Below are positions 1 to 10,198 of a stretch of DNA of 42,689 nt, in pieces. Both the position numbers and the translations under genes were made by a program. Below the pieces are notes generated by a model, which was given only the letters and a program-made list of their open reading frames with translations, was not told where the DNA came from and did no database searches. The stretch is from the NCBI GenBank assembly GCA_902785855.1, contig CADAAJ010000019.1, positions 1 to 42,689 on the forward strand, in the 5' to 3' direction. The stretch's first letter is position 1, and each line of letters opens with the position of its first letter. The DNA is from an uncultured Methanobrevibacter sp. Its GTDB lineage: Archaea; Methanobacteriota; Methanobacteria; Methanobacteriales; Methanobacteriaceae.

Positions 1-25
1 TTTTTTTCTAATTTTAAGTGTTAAT

Positions 26-853
26 ATGGTTAAAATTAAACTTGCTCTTTGTCAGATGAATGTAGTTGACAATAAAGATGAAAATATTAAAAAAGCCAGT
101 TTAATGATTAAAAAAAGTGTAGGTCAAAAAGCTGATTTTATTATCCTACCTGAAATGTTTAACTGCCCATATTCAAATGATAAATTTATTGAATATAGGG
201 AAAATGAAAAAAATAGCCCTACACTATCTAAAATTTCATCACTTGCTTATGAAAACAATGTTTATATTTTAGCCGGATCAATACCTGAATGTGAAAATGA
301 TAAATTATACAATACCAGTTATCTTTTCAACAGAACAGGAAAAATAATAGCTAAACACAGAAAAATGCATCTTTTCGATATTGATGTTAAAGATAAGATT
401 ACTTTTAAAGAATCAGATGTTTTAACTGCAGGTAATGAGTTTACTGTTGCAGAAACTGAATTTGGAAAAATTGGTATTGGAATATGTTATGATATTCGTT
501 TTCCAGAACTTGCAAGAATAATGGTAGAAAAAGGAGCTGAAATATTATTTTATCCAGGTGCATTTAACATGACAACCGGCCCTGCTCACTGGGAAGGATT
601 ATTTAAATCAAGAGCTCTTGATAATCAAGTATTCTGTGTTGGAGTTGCACCAGCATTAAATAAAACTGCAAGTTATAATAGTTATGGGCATTCAATTATT
701 ACAAATCCCTGGGGAGAAGTAATAACACAATTAGATGAAAAAGAATCTTTAATCATAACCGAAATTGATTTGAATGAAATAAAAAAAATAAGAGAAGAAC
801 TTCCTTTATTAAAAAATAAAAGAAATGATCTCTACGAAATTATAGAAAAATAA
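26..853 (+). CDS. Carbon-nitrogen (nitrilase superfamily) hydrolase, omega-amidase-like
   Basis: A 275-residue protein covering a complete nitrilase-superfamily domain. The catalytic Glu-Lys-Cys triad is visible: E43 in LPEMFNC, K113 in KHRKMHLFD and C154 in GICYDIRFPE. The CYDIRFPE signature and the HLFDID segment are most like the omega-amidase/Nit2 branch, which hydrolyses omega-amides of 2-oxo acids such as alpha-ketoglutaramate in the cytoplasm. The length is normal for the family. The ATG at 26 follows an AAGTGTT Shine-Dalgarno-like stretch, so this start is favoured. The gene converges on the next gene with no spacer: its TAA ends at 853 and the opposing stop begins at 854. The superfamily is certain; the exact substrate is inference. 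Confidence 0.9.
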   Translation: MVKIKLALCQMNVVDNKDENIKKASLMIKKSVGQKADFIILPEMFNCPYSNDKFIEYRENEKNSPTLSKISSLAYENNVYILAGSIPECENDKLYNTSYLFNRTGKIIAKHRKMHLFDIDVKDKITFKESDVLTAGNEFTVAETEFGKIGIGICYDIRFPELARIMVEKGAEILFYPGAFNMTTGPAHWEGLFKSRALDNQVFCVGVAPALNKTASYNSYGHSIITNPWGEVITQLDEKESLIITEIDLNEIKKIREELPLLKNKRNDLYEIIEK

Positions 854-1702
854 TTATTCAAGTTTAGCCAGTCTTTTTTCAAAGTATCCTAATTTTTTGG
901 CATTATCAGCAAAAACTTCACAAGCTGTTTTAATAACCCTAACTTCATTATCATAATCATTAGATTTTCTATATAAAACACATAATCTTTTATATGGAGC
1001 ATCTTTAGCTTGTTTTGCATCTACATAACGTTCATATTCTTTAATAGCTTTTTGAACATTAGTTTTTTCCATTTCCTTAATAGTACTCATTGGAATTAAT
1101 TTAACAATAGATTCACCAGAATCTTTAGCTTTTTGTCTTTTTTCAGCTTTTTTAATAGCTTTATTACAAGATTTTTTAAAGTCTTTATCACTTTCAGCTT
1201 TTCTAGCATCTTTAATTAATTTAATTGATTCATCAGTAGCAAGGTCACCCAATGCCTGAATAGCAGCAAGTTTTACTCCCCAATCTTCATCTTCAAGACA
1301 TTTTGCAATAGAATCAATTTCATCTTCAACCTGAAGTTCTCCCAAAGCACGCACTGCAACTTTTCTCACACCAAAATCATCATCTTCAAGTGATTTGACA
1401 AAATATGGAATAACTTTTTTATTTTCAGTTTCTTTTAGTGCAAAAGCCAAAAATCTTTTATCTTTACCTTCAGCATTTTCAAATTCATCAATTAATTTAT
1501 CAACAGCTACATCACCCATATTACCTAAAATTTCAGCTGCTTTAAATCTTACTTGAGCATTATCATCAGTTGTAGCTTTAATTAATGAATCAATTGCATT
1601 TTCATCAGTAATTCCAACTAATGATTCGATAGCTTCTTTTCTGATGCTGACATCATCACTTGATAACTTATCAATGGCATCATTAACATTTAAATTAGAC
1701 AT
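854..1702 (-). CDS. HEAT-repeat (PBS lyase HEAT-like) protein
   Basis: 282 residues. The first ~190 are consecutive HEAT-like repeats of about 31 residues, each with a recurring VRxxAxxALG core (for example around DDNAQVRFKAAEILGNM and EDDDFGVRKVAVRALGEL). The last ~90 residues are a charged helical tail. There is no signal peptide or membrane segment, so it is a cytoplasmic scaffold-type protein. Related methanogen proteins are annotated only as HEAT-repeat proteins, and no enzymatic residues are evident. It is a single gene, transcribed opposite to both neighbours. A TATA-like box about 25 nt upstream of the ATG suggests a very short or absent leader. The partner or function is unknown. Confidence 0.85.
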   Translation of the reverse strand: MSNLNVNDAIDKLSSDDVSIRKEAIESLVGITDENAIDSLIKATTDDNAQVRFKAAEILGNMGDVAVDKLIDEFENAEGKDKRFLAFALKETENKKVIPYFVKSLEDDDFGVRKVAVRALGELQVEDEIDSIAKCLEDEDWGVKLAAIQALGDLATDESIKLIKDARKAESDKDFKKSCNKAIKKAEKRQKAKDSGESIVKLIPMSTIKEMEKTNVQKAIKEYERYVDAKQAKDAPYKRLCVLYRKSNDYDNEVRVIKTACEVFADNAKKLGYFEKRLAKLE

Positions 1703-1720
1703 AATTATAATTAGATTTTA

Positions 1721-1733
1721 AAAATATATAAAA
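1721..1733 (-). promoter_or_regulatory. TATA box of the HEAT-repeat gene (probably leaderless mRNA)
   Basis: On the minus strand an A/T box (TTTATATATTTTT) is centred about 25 nt before the ATG at 1702. Archaeal TATA boxes sit about 25-27 nt before the transcription start, so the transcript should begin at or next to the start codon. No Shine-Dalgarno sequence lies before the ATG, which fits a leaderless message. Confidence 0.5.
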
Positions 1734-1812
1734 TTAAAGCTCAGTTTAATATTAAAAACATAGAAATAATTAAATAGTTATTAATTAAAAAAAAATTAAA
1801 ATAAGTGATTAA

Positions 1813-4410
1813 ATGATTGAAGAGCAAACAAAAAGTTATTCAAAAAAAGATATTTATAAAACATTGCATCCCTGGGTAAGACAATGGTTTGAATCAAGGT
1901 TTGATGACTTTACTCCTGCTCAAAAAAAATCAATAGTCGACATACACAAAAAAAATAATATATTAATATCATCACCAACAGGATCTGGAAAAACATTAAC
2001 TGCATTTTTATCTGTGTTAAGTGAACTAACTGCATTAAGTGAAAATGATAAACTTGAAGATAAAGTTTACTGCATTTATATTTCCCCTCTTAAAGCTTTA
2101 GATAATGATATTGAAAAAAATCTGGATGAACCATTAGAAGGAATTGAAAAAATTGCAAGTAAAAAATTAGGAATTAGAAAAGCAGTTAGAACGGGTGATA
2201 CGACACAATATCAAAGACAGAAAATGCTTAAAAAACCACCACACATCCTGATAACAACACCTGAAACATTATCAATTTTATTGGTTGCTCCAAAATTCAG
2301 AGAAAAATTAAGCAATGTAAAATATGTTATTATAGATGAAATCCACTCCCTTGCAGAAAATAAAAGAGGAGTTCATTTAAGTTTATCTCTTGAACGATTA
2401 CAGCATTTAATCGGACATTATACAAGAATTGGATTATCAGCTACCGTTAGTCCTCTTAAAGAAGTTGCAAAATTTTTAGTTGGTTATGAATATGGTGTTG
2501 AGCGAAACTGTAAGATTGTTAATATAAATTATTTAAAAGAGTTGGACATGGAAGTAATGTGTCCTGTAAGCGATATCGTACTTGCAGATGAAGAAGATAC
2601 AAGACTGGGAATGTATGATTTACTTGATGATTTAATATGGGAAAATAAAACAACATTAATCTTTACAAATACCCGAAGTGGTACAGAACGCTTTGTTTAT
2701 AATTTAAAAAAAATGTACCCAATGCATTATAATAACGAAAATATAATGGCACACCATTCATCTCTTTCTAAAGAAGTACGGCTTAAAACAGAAAATAAAT
2801 TAAAAAATGGTGAATTAAAAGCAGTTATATCATCAACATCATTAGAACTTGGAATTGATATTGGATATATTGATTTAGTAATATTAATCAACTCTCCAAA
2901 ATCTGTTGCAAGAGCACTGCAGAGAATTGGGCGAAGCGGACACAGATTACATGAAAAATCACGTGGAAAAATTATTGTAACAGACCGTGATGATTTAGTT
3001 GAATGTTCTGTTTTGCTTAAAAATGCAAAAGAAGGAAAAATTGATGAAATAAACATTCCAAAAAATTGTTTGGATGTACTAGCACAACATATTTATGGAA
3101 TGAGTATTGAAAATCCATGGGACATCAATTATGCATATGACGTTATCCGAAAAAGTTATTGTTATAAAGACCTTACAAGAGATGATTATGAAGATGTTTT
3201 AAGTTATATGGCCGGAGAATATCCTGAACTTGAAGAGAGATATGTATATGCAAAAATATGGATTGATTATAAAGAAAACACATTTGGTAAAAGAGGAAAA
3301 CTGGCACGAATGCTTTATTCAACAAATATTGGTACGATACCAGATTCATCAGGAGTACTTGTTAAATATGATGGAGAAACTGTAGGAAAAATAGAAGAAT
3401 CATTTATGGAAAGATTAAAAAAAGGAGATACATTTGTATTGGGAGGGCGCACTTATAGATTCAATTATGGAAAAGGAATGACAATCAATGTAACACCTTC
3501 AAGCGGACCTCCAACAATTCCTTCATGGTTTTCACAACAACTACCACTATCCTTTGATTTGGCAATGGACATTCAACGATTCAGGTCACATATGGAATCC
3601 AGATTTGAATACAGACGAAGTAAAGAAGAAATTATGGAATTTATTTATGATTATCTTTATGTTGATGATTTTGCAGCCAATTCAATATACGAATACTTTG
3701 TTGAACAGTACAAATATGCGAAAATTCCATCAAATCGTTGTTTGCTCATCGAATATTATAAAGGATTCGGAGGAAGAAAATTCGTAATATTCCATTCATT
3801 ATTTGGAAGAAAAGTTAATGATGCTTTATCAAGAGCTGTTGCATATGTTGTTGCTCAAAAATACAATACAAATGTTACAATATCAATTTCAGACAATGGA
3901 TTTTATTTAAGTTCAGACGGTACAGTTGGAGGATTAGAATCTTTAAAAGAATTGAACAGTGAAAATTTTGAACAAATATTAACTAATTCCTTAAATAAAA
4001 CTGAAACATTAGCTTCCAGATTTAGACACTGTGCCGGAAGGTCATTAATGACACTTAGACGATATAAAGGCCAATCAAAATCTGCAGGACGCCAACAGGT
4101 GCGAGGTAAAATATTGCTTAAATTTGTGCAGGATATGGATGATAATTTTTCAATTCTAAAAGAAGCCAGAAGAGAGGCTATGGAAGATTATATGGATATT
4201 AAAAATGCACTTAAAGTAATAAACATGATTGATAGTGGTGAAATGGAAATAAAAACAATTAATACTGTAATTCCTAGTCCTTTTGCATTTAATTTAATTT
4301 CGCAGGGATACCTTGATGTTTTAAATCAGAATGATAAAAAAGAATTTAGCAAAAGAATGCACCAGGCAATCATAGAACAAATTAAAGATAAACTTAAAGA
4401 TATTTATTAA
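1813..4410 (+). CDS. Lhr-type superfamily 2 DNA/RNA helicase
   Basis: An 865-residue SF2 helicase with a near-complete motif set: FTPAQ Q-motif (~33-37), Walker A PTGSGKT (55-61), DEIH box (175-178), SAT (209-211) and the RecA2 motif QRIGRSGHR (370-378). The QRIGRSGHR form and the long C-terminal part (winged-helix and beta-barrel region, ~430-865) are typical of the Lhr/large-helicase-related family, and the length matches the Lhr-core architecture. Such helicases unwind forked DNA and RNA:DNA hybrids and are linked to repair. The ATG at 1813 is preceded by AGTGATTAA, a short-spaced Shine-Dalgarno. Two small membrane-protein genes follow on the same strand after 33 nt. The family is certain; the in vivo role is inferred from relatives. 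Confidence 0.93.
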   Translation: MIEEQTKSYSKKDIYKTLHPWVRQWFESRFDDFTPAQKKSIVDIHKKNNILISSPTGSGKTLTAFLSVLSELTALSENDKLEDKVYCIYISPLKALDNDIEKNLDEPLEGIEKIASKKLGIRKAVRTGDTTQYQRQKMLKKPPHILITTPETLSILLVAPKFREKLSNVKYVIIDEIHSLAENKRGVHLSLSLERLQHLIGHYTRIGLSATVSPLKEVAKFLVGYEYGVERNCKIVNINYLKELDMEVMCPVSDIVLADEEDTRLGMYDLLDDLIWENKTTLIFTNTRSGTERFVYNLKKMYPMHYNNENIMAHHSSLSKEVRLKTENKLKNGELKAVISSTSLELGIDIGYIDLVILINSPKSVARALQRIGRSGHRLHEKSRGKIIVTDRDDLVECSVLLKNAKEGKIDEINIPKNCLDVLAQHIYGMSIENPWDINYAYDVIRKSYCYKDLTRDDYEDVLSYMAGEYPELEERYVYAKIWIDYKENTFGKRGKLARMLYSTNIGTIPDSSGVLVKYDGETVGKIEESFMERLKKGDTFVLGGRTYRFNYGKGMTINVTPSSGPPTIPSWFSQQLPLSFDLAMDIQRFRSHMESRFEYRRSKEEIMEFIYDYLYVDDFAANSIYEYFVEQYKYAKIPSNRCLLIEYYKGFGGRKFVIFHSLFGRKVNDALSRAVAYVVAQKYNTNVTISISDNGFYLSSDGTVGGLESLKELNSENFEQILTNSLNKTETLASRFRHCAGRSLMTLRRYKGQSKSAGRQQVRGKILLKFVQDMDDNFSILKEARREAMEDYMDIKNALKVINMIDSGEMEIKTINTVIPSPFAFNLISQGYLDVLNQNDKKEFSKRMHQAIIEQIKDKLKDIY

Positions 4411-4443
4411 ATGACAAACAAAATTACATAAAGGTGATTTAAA

Positions 4444-4812
4444 ATGACTAAATGGTCTGCTGTAATAATAGGATTCTTATTAACTGTACTTTTAAAAGCA
4501 TTTATACCACAACATAGTTTTATTGGTTTATTAATTATTGGATTTTTAGTAGGATACATGGCAAAAGATGGAGCACTGGGAGGATTATGGCATGCCGCTC
4601 TTGCAGGAGCATTGGGAACTATAATTGGATCAATATTATTTATAATAACTGCAACATTCGGAGGAGGCTTCTTTGGACTAACTGGAGGTCTAACCGGATT
4701 TACATTATCTGGATTTACAAGTATTATAGCTATAATTGGAGATTTAATCTATTATGCAGTTGTAATGGGAATTACCGGAGCAGTTGGCGGTGCAATCGCT
4801 TCTAAAAATTAA
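4444..4812 (+). CDS. Small integral membrane protein, DUF5518-like
   Basis: 122 residues made almost entirely of hydrophobic stretches, about four membrane segments (roughly 5-22, 26-44, 55-80 and 85-118). They are rich in Gly/Ala with a GALGGLWHAALAGALGTIIGS segment typical of the DUF5518 family, common in Methanobacteriales. No catalytic motif is visible. Start supported by AAAGGTGAT 6 nt upstream. It lies 33 nt after the Lhr gene and 12 nt before a second small membrane protein gene, so the three are probably cotranscribed. Function unknown; the family call is from sequence character only. Confidence 0.7.
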   Translation: MTKWSAVIIGFLLTVLLKAFIPQHSFIGLLIIGFLVGYMAKDGALGGLWHAALAGALGTIIGSILFIITATFGGGFFGLTGGLTGFTLSGFTSIIAIIGDLIYYAVVMGITGAVGGAIASKN

Positions 4813-4824
4813 ATTAATGATAAA

Positions 4825-5235
4825 ATGAAATTTAATGAAATTGATATAAAATCACTAATAATTGGAATTGTTATTTCAGTAGCTTGTATAATAATCGGAC
4901 ATTTATTTACTGAATGGGCTTACCCATTTACAGCAATAGGATTTTTATACATCGGATTTAAAGCTAAAAACATTAAATATGCAATGATATTTGGTGCAAT
5001 AACATCTATTCCACTAATAGTATTGGCATTTTATGGTTATTTAGGCGAATTTACTGGATTTTTTGAAAGTATTGGTGGAAAAATCGTCTTAATAATTATA
5101 ATTATATTTGTTGGTGCATTTCTTGGTTTTATTGGCGGATTAGCAAAAAGAGATCGTGTGAAAGCTATTGAAGAATATGAAAAAAAACAGAATATTGGTA
5201 AAAACAAAAAAAAGAAAAAGAAAAATAATAACTAA
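4825..5235 (+). CDS. Small membrane protein with basic C-terminal tail
   Basis: 136 residues with about four hydrophobic helices (roughly 12-30, 33-48, 52-72 and 85-107) and an unusually Lys-rich tail (last ~25 residues, ending in runs of K and N). I do not recognise a named family. It resembles the preceding small membrane protein in size and composition and lies 12 nt after it, suggesting a cotranscribed pair. The basic tail would face the cytoplasm by the positive-inside rule. The stop codon is inside a hairpin shared with the convergent purP gene. Confidence 0.65.
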   Translation: MKFNEIDIKSLIIGIVISVACIIIGHLFTEWAYPFTAIGFLYIGFKAKNIKYAMIFGAITSIPLIVLAFYGYLGEFTGFFESIGGKIVLIIIIIFVGAFLGFIGGLAKRDRVKAIEEYEKKQNIGKNKKKKKKNNN

Positions 5236-5250
5236 AATTATGTTATTATT
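5224..5250. terminator. Bidirectional hairpin terminator between convergent genes
   Basis: A perfect 9-bp stem, AATAATAAC at 5224-5232 and GTTATTATT at 5242-5250, with a 9-nt loop. The hairpin contains the stop codons of both convergent genes. T-rich tracts follow on the plus strand (5249-5254) and on the minus strand. The arrangement fits a shared terminator; no transcript data are available. Confidence 0.55.
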
Positions 5251-6329
5251 TTTTCTAATTCATTTCTTTCAATCGCATTTTTAATTTCTAAAGCAATTCT
5301 TCTACCCATACTCATTGGCTTACCATAAGTTAAGTATGAATAAGGAGAACCATCCATAAATGTATTTGTTCCACCATCAGTTCTTGCACTGATTTCAAAA
5401 CAAATTACTTCCAAGTTATCATTGACTAAAGTTTGCATACAGAAAGGACCATTTAAACCAGGAGCAACTAATTTTTTAGCACTTTCAGTTAATTTATCAG
5501 CCATATCAAATACTTGAGGAAGTAAAGATTCACGAATAACAGCAGGGTGGTTACCAGTAACCACATAAGACGGACTTAAATCAATATCTAATTGATCTTT
5601 TGCAGGCATTCTTACAAAACCATCAATACTTGATTCATATCTTGTATCCATACCCATTAATTCAACTTTATCATCAAGAGCTGAATAAAAATAATGTATA
5701 CAATAATTACAACCTGAAACGTATTCTTCAATGTGTGCTGCTTCAACATCACTGTCTTCTAACCAGCCACGTGCTTTCATTGCATCAATTTTTGCATCAA
5801 ATTCTTCAGTTGATGAAGCTACAAAATAACCTCTTCCACCTCTAGCACCAGGGAATTTAACCATAACTGGTCTGTCGATATCAGCAGGACTGTCATATTT
5901 AAATGGTATTCTCACACCACCTTCAACTAATAAAGCCCTTTCTTTATCTCTTTCTGCTTCCCATCTAAGAACATCCCTGTTACCAAACATTGGAACATTA
6001 AACTTATCTTCCACATTATCCAAACCAGCATAAGCAACAAAAGACCCATGAGGAACAACAATAGCATTCATGTCCCTAAGTTGTTGTTGAACATCTTCAT
6101 TGACAATATCTTTAAATTTATCAACAATGATATACTCATCAGCAACACCAAAACGTTGATATGGAATTTCTCTTCCTTTTTCACATACAATAGCAGTTCT
6201 AAATCCTTCTTCTTTTGCACCTTGTAAAATATGTAAAGAAGTATGGCTTCCCAAAGTAGCTATTGTAATTTCGCTTTTATCATATTTAGCCAAAATATCC
6301 AAAATGTCTTGCTTTTTAACTTCACCCAT
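5238..6329 (-). CDS. purP: 5-formaminoimidazole-4-carboxamide ribonucleotide synthetase PurP
   Basis: A 363-residue ATP-grasp enzyme matching archaeal PurP over its whole length. PurP makes FAICAR from AICAR, formate and ATP in purine synthesis and replaces the folate-dependent PurH step in methanogens. Seen in sequence: an N-terminal segment (ITIATLGSHTSLHILQGAKEEG) and ATP-grasp segments (KFPGARGGRGYFVA; ICFEISARTDGGTN). A TTG codon at 6344 could extend the frame by five residues, but that stretch contains the Shine-Dalgarno GGGAGA 7-9 nt before the ATG at 6329, so the ATG is the start. It is convergent with the small membrane genes and divergent from the phosphodiesterase gene. PurP/PurO-type paralogues exist, but length and motifs favour true PurP. 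Confidence 0.93.
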   Translation of the reverse strand: MGEVKKQDILDILAKYDKSEITIATLGSHTSLHILQGAKEEGFRTAIVCEKGREIPYQRFGVADEYIIVDKFKDIVNEDVQQQLRDMNAIVVPHGSFVAYAGLDNVEDKFNVPMFGNRDVLRWEAERDKERALLVEGGVRIPFKYDSPADIDRPVMVKFPGARGGRGYFVASSTEEFDAKIDAMKARGWLEDSDVEAAHIEEYVSGCNYCIHYFYSALDDKVELMGMDTRYESSIDGFVRMPAKDQLDIDLSPSYVVTGNHPAVIRESLLPQVFDMADKLTESAKKLVAPGLNGPFCMQTLVNDNLEVICFEISARTDGGTNTFMDGSPYSYLTYGKPMSMGRRIALEIKNAIERNELEKIIT

Positions 6330-6453
6330 TATATCTTCTCCCAAATGAATGATATATATAATTATATTTTTAACAATTTATAATAGTTGTTATTATATAA
6401 TTATAAAAACAATAAATAACAAATAAATTAATACATTAAAAGGATTAGATAAA
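6330..6453. promoter_or_regulatory. Divergent promoter region purP / phosphodiesterase
   Basis: 124 bp of more than 85% A+T between divergently transcribed genes. TATA-like stretches occur on both strands (for example TATATAATTATA around 6355-6368 and 6394-6406). AAAGGATTAG before 6454 is the Shine-Dalgarno of the rightward gene. Exact start sites cannot be assigned from sequence. Confidence 0.4.
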
Positions 6454-6984
6454 ATGTTAATTGGATTAATCTCTGATACCCATATCCCCGATAGAGCAAA
6501 AGAAATACCTGAAAATGTATACAGTGCATTTAAGAATGTTGATTTAATATTGCATGCTGGAGATTTAACTTCATTGAAAGTGATTGAAGAATTAGAAAAT
6601 ATTGCTCCAGTTATTGCAATACAGGGAAATATGGATAGGGCAAATGGCATCAATCTACCTACAGCAAAAGTTTTAGAAGCTGAAGGATTAAGAATTGGGA
6701 TAGTACATGGAGAAGTATATCCAAGAGCAGATACACAACAGTTATTATATCTTGCAAGAGAATTAAATGTGGACATTTTAGTTTCAGGACATTCACATCA
6801 ACCAAAAATTGAACAAACAGAAGGAATTCTACTTTTAAATCCTGGAAGTCCCGTTGTTCCAAGACTTGCTGATAGGACTGTAATATTACTTGAAATTAAT
6901 AATAAAGAAGTTGACGTTGAAATCGTTAAAATCGGTTCACCAGTGTGTAGTGCTCTTGATTTTGACAAATATAAGAGGGATTAA
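6454..6984 (+). CDS. YfcE/MJ0936-type metallophosphodiesterase
   Basis: A 176-residue calcineurin-like phosphoesterase with every metal-binding motif: D8-x-H10 (SDTHIPD), GD at 36-37 (HAGDL), N59 (GNMD), H85 (HGE) and H113-x-H115 (GHSH), plus a LNPGSP C-terminal motif. This set and length define the YfcE/MJ0936 family of small dinuclear-metal phosphodiesterases; the natural substrate is not settled. One base separates its stop codon from the next start, so it is cotranscribed with the rRNA methyltransferase gene. That pairing hints at an RNA- or nucleotide-related housekeeping role, which is inference. Confidence 0.9.
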   Translation: MLIGLISDTHIPDRAKEIPENVYSAFKNVDLILHAGDLTSLKVIEELENIAPVIAIQGNMDRANGINLPTAKVLEAEGLRIGIVHGEVYPRADTQQLLYLARELNVDILVSGHSHQPKIEQTEGILLLNPGSPVVPRLADRTVILLEINNKEVDVEIVKIGSPVCSALDFDKYKRD

Positions 6985-6985
6985 A

Positions 6986-7615
6986 ATGGGAAGCAGATGG
7001 CAAGTTGAAAAACATAAAGATCCATATTATAAAAAAGCTAAACAGGAAGAATATCGTTCAAGAGCATCTTATAAACTTAAACAACTAGATAAAAAATTTA
7101 AACTTATAAAAGAAGGAAATACAGTTGTTGACCTTGGTGCTGCACCAGGTGGATGGTCACAAGTTGCACTGGAAAAAGTAGGTGAAGAAGGAATCGTAGT
7201 TGGAGTTGATCTAAATAGATTTAAAAAATTCCATGAAGAAAATTACTATGGAATAAGAGGAGATTTTACAACACCAGAAGTTCAAGAAAAGATTATGAAA
7301 ATAATCGGAGGAAAAGCGAAAGTAGTAATGTCTGATGCATCACCTTCACTGTGCGGAATCAAAAATATAGACCAGTTAAGATCTATTGATTTAATTAATG
7401 TAGTAATTGAAATTGCAGAAAATATTCTTGAAGAAAAAGGAAATTTAATTATGAAAGTTTTCCAAGGCCCAGAATACAAAGCAATGTTAGACTCTCTAAA
7501 AGGTAAATTCAGACAAGTAAAAACAACAAAACCACCATCTTCACGTAAAAAAAGTTCTGAAATGTATGTAGTCGGTTTAGGTTACAGACCTCAAAAAAAT
7601 AGAAAAAGAAAATAA
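6986..7615 (+). CDS. rlmE: 23S rRNA 2'-O-ribose methyltransferase RlmE (FtsJ/RrmJ)
   Basis: A 209-residue class I methyltransferase of the FtsJ/RrmJ family. It has the SAM motif [13 protein letters not shown] (48-60) and the KDKE catalytic tetrad: K30 (RASYKL), D117 (SDASP), K157 (MKVF) and E192 (SSEMYVV). It methylates a ribose in the A-loop of 23S rRNA during large-subunit assembly. The frame stays open upstream into the phosphodiesterase gene, but the conserved family N-terminus ([19 protein letters not shown]) and GAGGGATT before the ATG at 6986 fix this start. Tight coupling (1-nt gap) to the preceding gene indicates one operon. Confidence 0.94.
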   Translation: MGSRWQVEKHKDPYYKKAKQEEYRSRASYKLKQLDKKFKLIKEGNTVVDLGAAPGGWSQVALEKVGEEGIVVGVDLNRFKKFHEENYYGIRGDFTTPEVQEKIMKIIGGKAKVVMSDASPSLCGIKNIDQLRSIDLINVVIEIAENILEEKGNLIMKVFQGPEYKAMLDSLKGKFRQVKTTKPPSSRKKSSEMYVVGLGYRPQKNRKRK

Positions 7616-7617
7616 AA

Positions 7618-8037
7618 TTAAAGTTCTTTAAATGCATTATTTGCATCATCAAGTTTCTTTTTAGCAAAATCAATTCTACTGTCTACCTCATTTGATGGTT
7701 TACCTGCATCCAAAGCACTTTGAACATTTTCAATAGCCGAATTTGCTCTTGACAATTCCAATTTTGCATCATTATATACTTTAACATCATTAGTATCGCC
7801 AGAGTAATATGTAGCTTTAACACTTTCAAATTTAGTAGCTAAATCTTGATAAGATGATTTAAGCTGAGCAAGCTCATCATATTGAGTTCCAGATGAAATT
7901 TCATTTGTAATACCAGATGAAACCATACTATAACCCACATAAGCAACAACAATGATTGTTGATACAATCATGATAATTCCCACAACAGAAATCAACATAG
8001 AAGTAGATTTAAATAAGCTTAGTCTAGATTTTCTCAT
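7618..8037 (-). CDS. Single-pass membrane protein with extracytoplasmic coiled coil
   Basis: 139 residues. A short basic N-terminus (RKSRLSLFKS) is followed by one hydrophobic helix (about 12-38). The remaining ~100 residues are polar and helical, with heptad-like Leu/Ala spacing (ELAQLKSSYQDLATKFESV and ELSRANSAIENVQSAL), suggesting a coiled coil outside the membrane. GAGGTTATT precedes the ATG. I do not recognise a named family. It is convergent with rlmE and divergent from mcm with a ~125-bp promoter region between. Confidence 0.65.
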   Translation of the reverse strand: MRKSRLSLFKSTSMLISVVGIIMIVSTIIVVAYVGYSMVSSGITNEISSGTQYDELAQLKSSYQDLATKFESVKATYYSGDTNDVKVYNDAKLELSRANSAIENVQSALDAGKPSNEVDSRIDFAKKKLDDANNAFKEL

Positions 8038-8163
8038 AATAACCTCAATTAATAAAATGATTTTCTATTTAAATAATAATATATCAATTTTAATATAAAT
8101 GTTTTACTTATCAAATGCTCTATCAAAATTTTTTTTAAGTATGAAAAAAATAATAATAAGATA

Positions 8164-10167
8164 ATGAATTCTACAAATAAAATACAAACTTCAACTGCAA
8201 AATTTGAGGAATTTTTTGCAACATCATACAAAGATGATGTATTCGAAATACTTGAAAAATATCCTGATGAGAGATCACTTACTGTAAATTATCAATCATT
8301 AGAAATATTTGACCCAGAACTTGCAGATTTATTAATTGAGAAACCTGAAGAAGTTATTGAAGCTGCACAAATTGCAATAAAAAACATAGATCCTCTTGTA
8401 AAAGATGCAGATATCAACATCAGATTTGAAAATCTAACCAATATAATCGCTTTAAAGGATTTACTAAGTAAATATATTGGAACATTCGTAGCTGCTGATG
8501 GAATTGTTAGAAAAACAGATGAAATAAGACCACGAATTGAAACAGGTGTTTTTGAATGTAGAGGATGTATGAGATTGCATGAAGTGGAACAAACTTCAGG
8601 AAATCATATTGTAGAACCATCATTATGTAGTGAATGTGGAGGAAGATCTTTTAGATTACTTCAGGAAGAATCTAAATATATTGACACACAAACTGCAAGA
8701 ATGCAGGAACCTTTGGAAAATTTATCTGGAGGAACTGAACCTAAGCAAATGTTAATGATTTTAGAAGATGATTTAGTGGATGAACTAAATCCCGGAGATA
8801 AAGTAAGGATAACAGGTACTCTAAAAACATTCAGAGAAGAAAGAAGCGGAAAATTCAAAAATTACATTTATGTTAATCATATAGAACCTTTAGAACAGGA
8901 ATTCGAAGAACTTCAGCTTTCTGAAGAAGATGAAGAAAAAATCATTGAATTATCCCAGGACCCACATATTTATGATAAAATCATTAAATCAACTGCACCA
9001 TCAATTAGAGGATATAGAGATGTAAAAGAAGCTATTGCTCTTCAATTATTTGGAGGAGCTGCTAAACAACTTGAAGATGAAACAAAATTAAGAGGAGACA
9101 TTCACATTTTAATTGTTGGGGACCCTGGTATCGGTAAATCCCAAATATTAAAATATGTTTCTAGGCTTGCTCCAAGAAGTATATATACAAGTGGTAAAGG
9201 AACAAGTGGTGCTGGTTTAACAGCTGCAGCAGTTAGAGATGAACTTGGAGGATGGTCTTTAGAAGCTGGTGCATTGGTACTTGGGGACCAAGGTAATGTA
9301 TGTGTTGACGAATTGGATAAAATGAGGTCAGAAGACCGTTCAGCACTTCACGAAGCACTGGAACAACAGACTGTAAGTATTGCTAAAGCAGGAATTATGG
9401 CAACATTAAACTCAAGATGTTCTGTTCTTGCAGCTGCAAACCCTAAATTCGGAAGATTTGATAAATTCAAAGTACTTGCAGAACAGATTGATTTACCTGC
9501 ACCAATTATTTCTCGTTTTGATTTGATTTTTGTTATTGAAGATAAACCAAGTAAAGAAGGAGATTCAAAATTAGCAGAGCATATTTTAAAAATACATAAA
9601 GAAAACACTGTTGATTATGAAATCGAACCAGAGTTACTTAGAAAATACATTGCTTATGCTCGTAAAAATGTTAATCCTCAATTAACTGATGAAGCAAACA
9701 ATATTTTAAAAGAGTTTTATGTAAGTACCAGAAACAGTAATCCTGAAGAACAAGGTGCTGTTCCAATTACAGCAAGGCAACTGGAAGCTATCATTCGTTT
9801 AGCTGAAGCCAGTGCTAAAATAAAACTTAAAGAACATGTTGAAAAAGAAGATGCTGATAAAGCTGTAAGATTAACAATGGCCTGTCTTAAAGAAGTTGGT
9901 GTTGATCCTGAGACTGGTGAAATGGATGCAGACATTGTTGGTGGTGGAACACCAAAATCCGACAGAGATAAAATCCAAAGAGTTACAGATGAAATAAAAC
10001 ATCTTGAAGAGGAATATGCTGGACAAGCTCCATTAAATGTATTACTCTCAAATATGAGTGAAAAATACGGCGTAAGTGAAGATAAAACAGAACAAATTAT
10101 TAAAAACTTAGTCCAAAAAGGAGTTATCTACCAGCCAACAAATGGATACTTTAAAAGAGTAAGTTAA
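8164..10167 (+). CDS. mcm: Replicative MCM helicase
   Basis: A 667-residue minichromosome maintenance helicase, which unwinds DNA at archaeal replication forks as a hexamer. Domains in order: an N-terminal domain with a CX2C...CX2C zinc module (C132, C135, C155, C158) and OB fold (~95-245); an AAA+ domain with Walker A GDPGIGKS (319-326), Walker [11 protein letters not shown] (379-388), sensor 1 AAANP and Arg finger SRFD (R451); and a C-terminal winged helix (~600-667). The length is standard and the gene appears intact. The start lies after a long AT-rich spacer with only a weak Shine-Dalgarno (AATAAGATA). A polyferredoxin-like gene follows after 31 nt and may be read through. Confidence 0.97.
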   Translation: MNSTNKIQTSTAKFEEFFATSYKDDVFEILEKYPDERSLTVNYQSLEIFDPELADLLIEKPEEVIEAAQIAIKNIDPLVKDADINIRFENLTNIIALKDLLSKYIGTFVAADGIVRKTDEIRPRIETGVFECRGCMRLHEVEQTSGNHIVEPSLCSECGGRSFRLLQEESKYIDTQTARMQEPLENLSGGTEPKQMLMILEDDLVDELNPGDKVRITGTLKTFREERSGKFKNYIYVNHIEPLEQEFEELQLSEEDEEKIIELSQDPHIYDKIIKSTAPSIRGYRDVKEAIALQLFGGAAKQLEDETKLRGDIHILIVGDPGIGKSQILKYVSRLAPRSIYTSGKGTSGAGLTAAAVRDELGGWSLEAGALVLGDQGNVCVDELDKMRSEDRSALHEALEQQTVSIAKAGIMATLNSRCSVLAAANPKFGRFDKFKVLAEQIDLPAPIISRFDLIFVIEDKPSKEGDSKLAEHILKIHKENTVDYEIEPELLRKYIAYARKNVNPQLTDEANNILKEFYVSTRNSNPEEQGAVPITARQLEAIIRLAEASAKIKLKEHVEKEDADKAVRLTMACLKEVGVDPETGEMDADIVGGGTPKSDRDKIQRVTDEIKHLEEEYAGQAPLNVLLSNMSEKYGVSEDKTEQIIKNLVQKGVIYQPTNGYFKRVS

Positions 10168-10198
10168 ATCCGTTAATTTTATTTTTTATGGAGATATA

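Noticed and set aside
2727-3056. 109-codon ORF antisense to the helicase gene
   Set aside because: Lies wholly within the intact helicase frame and resembles no protein family.
4587-4805. 72-codon ORF inside the DUF5518-like gene
   Set aside because: Alternate-frame shadow of a membrane protein gene with a better start and composition.
6330-6344. TTG start extending PurP by five residues
   Set aside because: This stretch contains the GGGAGA ribosome binding site for the ATG at 6329.
8049-8231. 60-codon minus-strand ORF overlapping the mcm start
   Set aside because: Overlaps the mcm promoter and first codons; hydrophobic translation of AT-rich DNA with no Shine-Dalgarno.
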